A stretch of 64,000 nt of DNA, from contig CAVQXT010000007.1 in assembly GCA_963717945.1 (NCBI GenBank), forward strand, positions 186,001-250,000, written 5' to 3'. Shown here piece by piece: positions 62,157-64,000 of this stretch. Origin of the DNA: FEN-299 sp963717945. Lineage in GTDB: Bacteria > Acidobacteriota > Vicinamibacteria > Vicinamibacterales > Fen-181. The notes beneath the pieces are model-generated. The model ran no database searches and had not been told where the DNA came from. It saw only the letters and a list, made by a program, of their open reading frames with translations. A program made the translations under genes and the position numbers. Positions within the stretch are counted from its first letter, which is position 1. Every line of letters starts with the position of its first letter.

Positions 62157-62210
62157 TGAGCCTTGAGCCCTGAGCCTCTTAGCCTGAGCCTTGAGCCCTT
62201 AGCCCTGAGC
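62157..62210. repeat. Heptamer repeat, GAGCCTT family, between pnp and CDF gene
   Basis: GAGCCTT GAGCCCT GAGCCTC TTAGCCT GAGCCTT GAGCCCT TAGCCCT GAGCCTC runs in strict 7-nt register for eight units. No inverted half is present, so this is a one-sided copy. It abuts the pnp stop. Confidence 0.78.
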
Positions 62211-62211
62211 C

Positions 62212-64000
<1,789 letters not shown>

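Overview
The window is about 64 kb of GC-rich bacterial chromosome, with dense coding on both strands and no rRNA, tRNA, integrase, transposase or CRISPR array seen. Gene content (complete S10/spc/alpha ribosomal region, type IV pili with a PilSR pair, short eukaryal/archaeal-type ProRS, VKOR-DsbA fusion, MacB-like permease pairs, YfhO-type membrane enzymes) and many short intergenic repeat hairpins suggest an acidobacterium, perhaps of the Vicinamibacteria. That placement is inference from gene style, not a measured phylogeny.

Layout. 1-13100 (+): ribosomal run rpsC(partial)-rplP-rpmC-rpsQ-rplN-rplX-rplE-rpsN-rpsH-rplF-rplR-rpsE-rpmD-rplO-secY-adk-map-infA-rpmJ-rpsM-rpsK-rpsD-rpoA-rplQ. Some junctions overlap by 4 bp while others are filled with heptamer repeat arrays. 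13439-21565 (-): proline dehydrogenase, a divergent EF-G paralogue, two MacB-like permeases, a periplasmic adaptor and a Yip1-like membrane protein. 21926-32522 (+): pilB-pilT-pilC-pilS-(four-helix-bundle gene)-pilR, followed by a tandem 977-bp duplication holding two broken pilA copies, each with a sigma-54 promoter and a hairpin terminator. 32639-39969 (+): YfhO-like protein, VKOR-DsbA fusion, ABC exporter ATPase and permease, TPR-like protein, prepilin peptidase. 40081-45125 (+): second sensor kinase, three minor pilin/pseudopilin genes, and a sigma-54 activator without a DNA-binding domain. 45136-52312: aroB(-), proS(+), HEAT protein/tatC/tatA(-), S41 protease(+), and a 23-bp tandem array. 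52371-60239 (+): smc, frameshifted DUF4097-like lipoprotein, M48 protease, GT-C-like membrane protein. 60407-64000 (-): GT2 glycosyltransferase with an in-frame UGA, CDF-like protein, pnp (partial).

How it fits together. The pilus genes form a regulatory circuit: PilS/PilR lie directly upstream of pilins that carry GG-N10-GC sigma-54 promoters. A second kinase and a Fis-less activator bracket the minor pilins. PilD, encoded between the two pilus blocks, would process all of these prepilins.

The most unusual feature is the intergenic DNA. At least five sequence-unrelated repeat families share a 7-nt period and, in the best copies, an array-linker-inverted-array hairpin plan. They occur even inside the ribosomal operon and at both sides of a possible inserted gene between pilS and pilR. 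A separate long hairpin with the core GGGACGAATTTCA occurs twice, and a palindromic element is inserted in frame in the adk LID domain.
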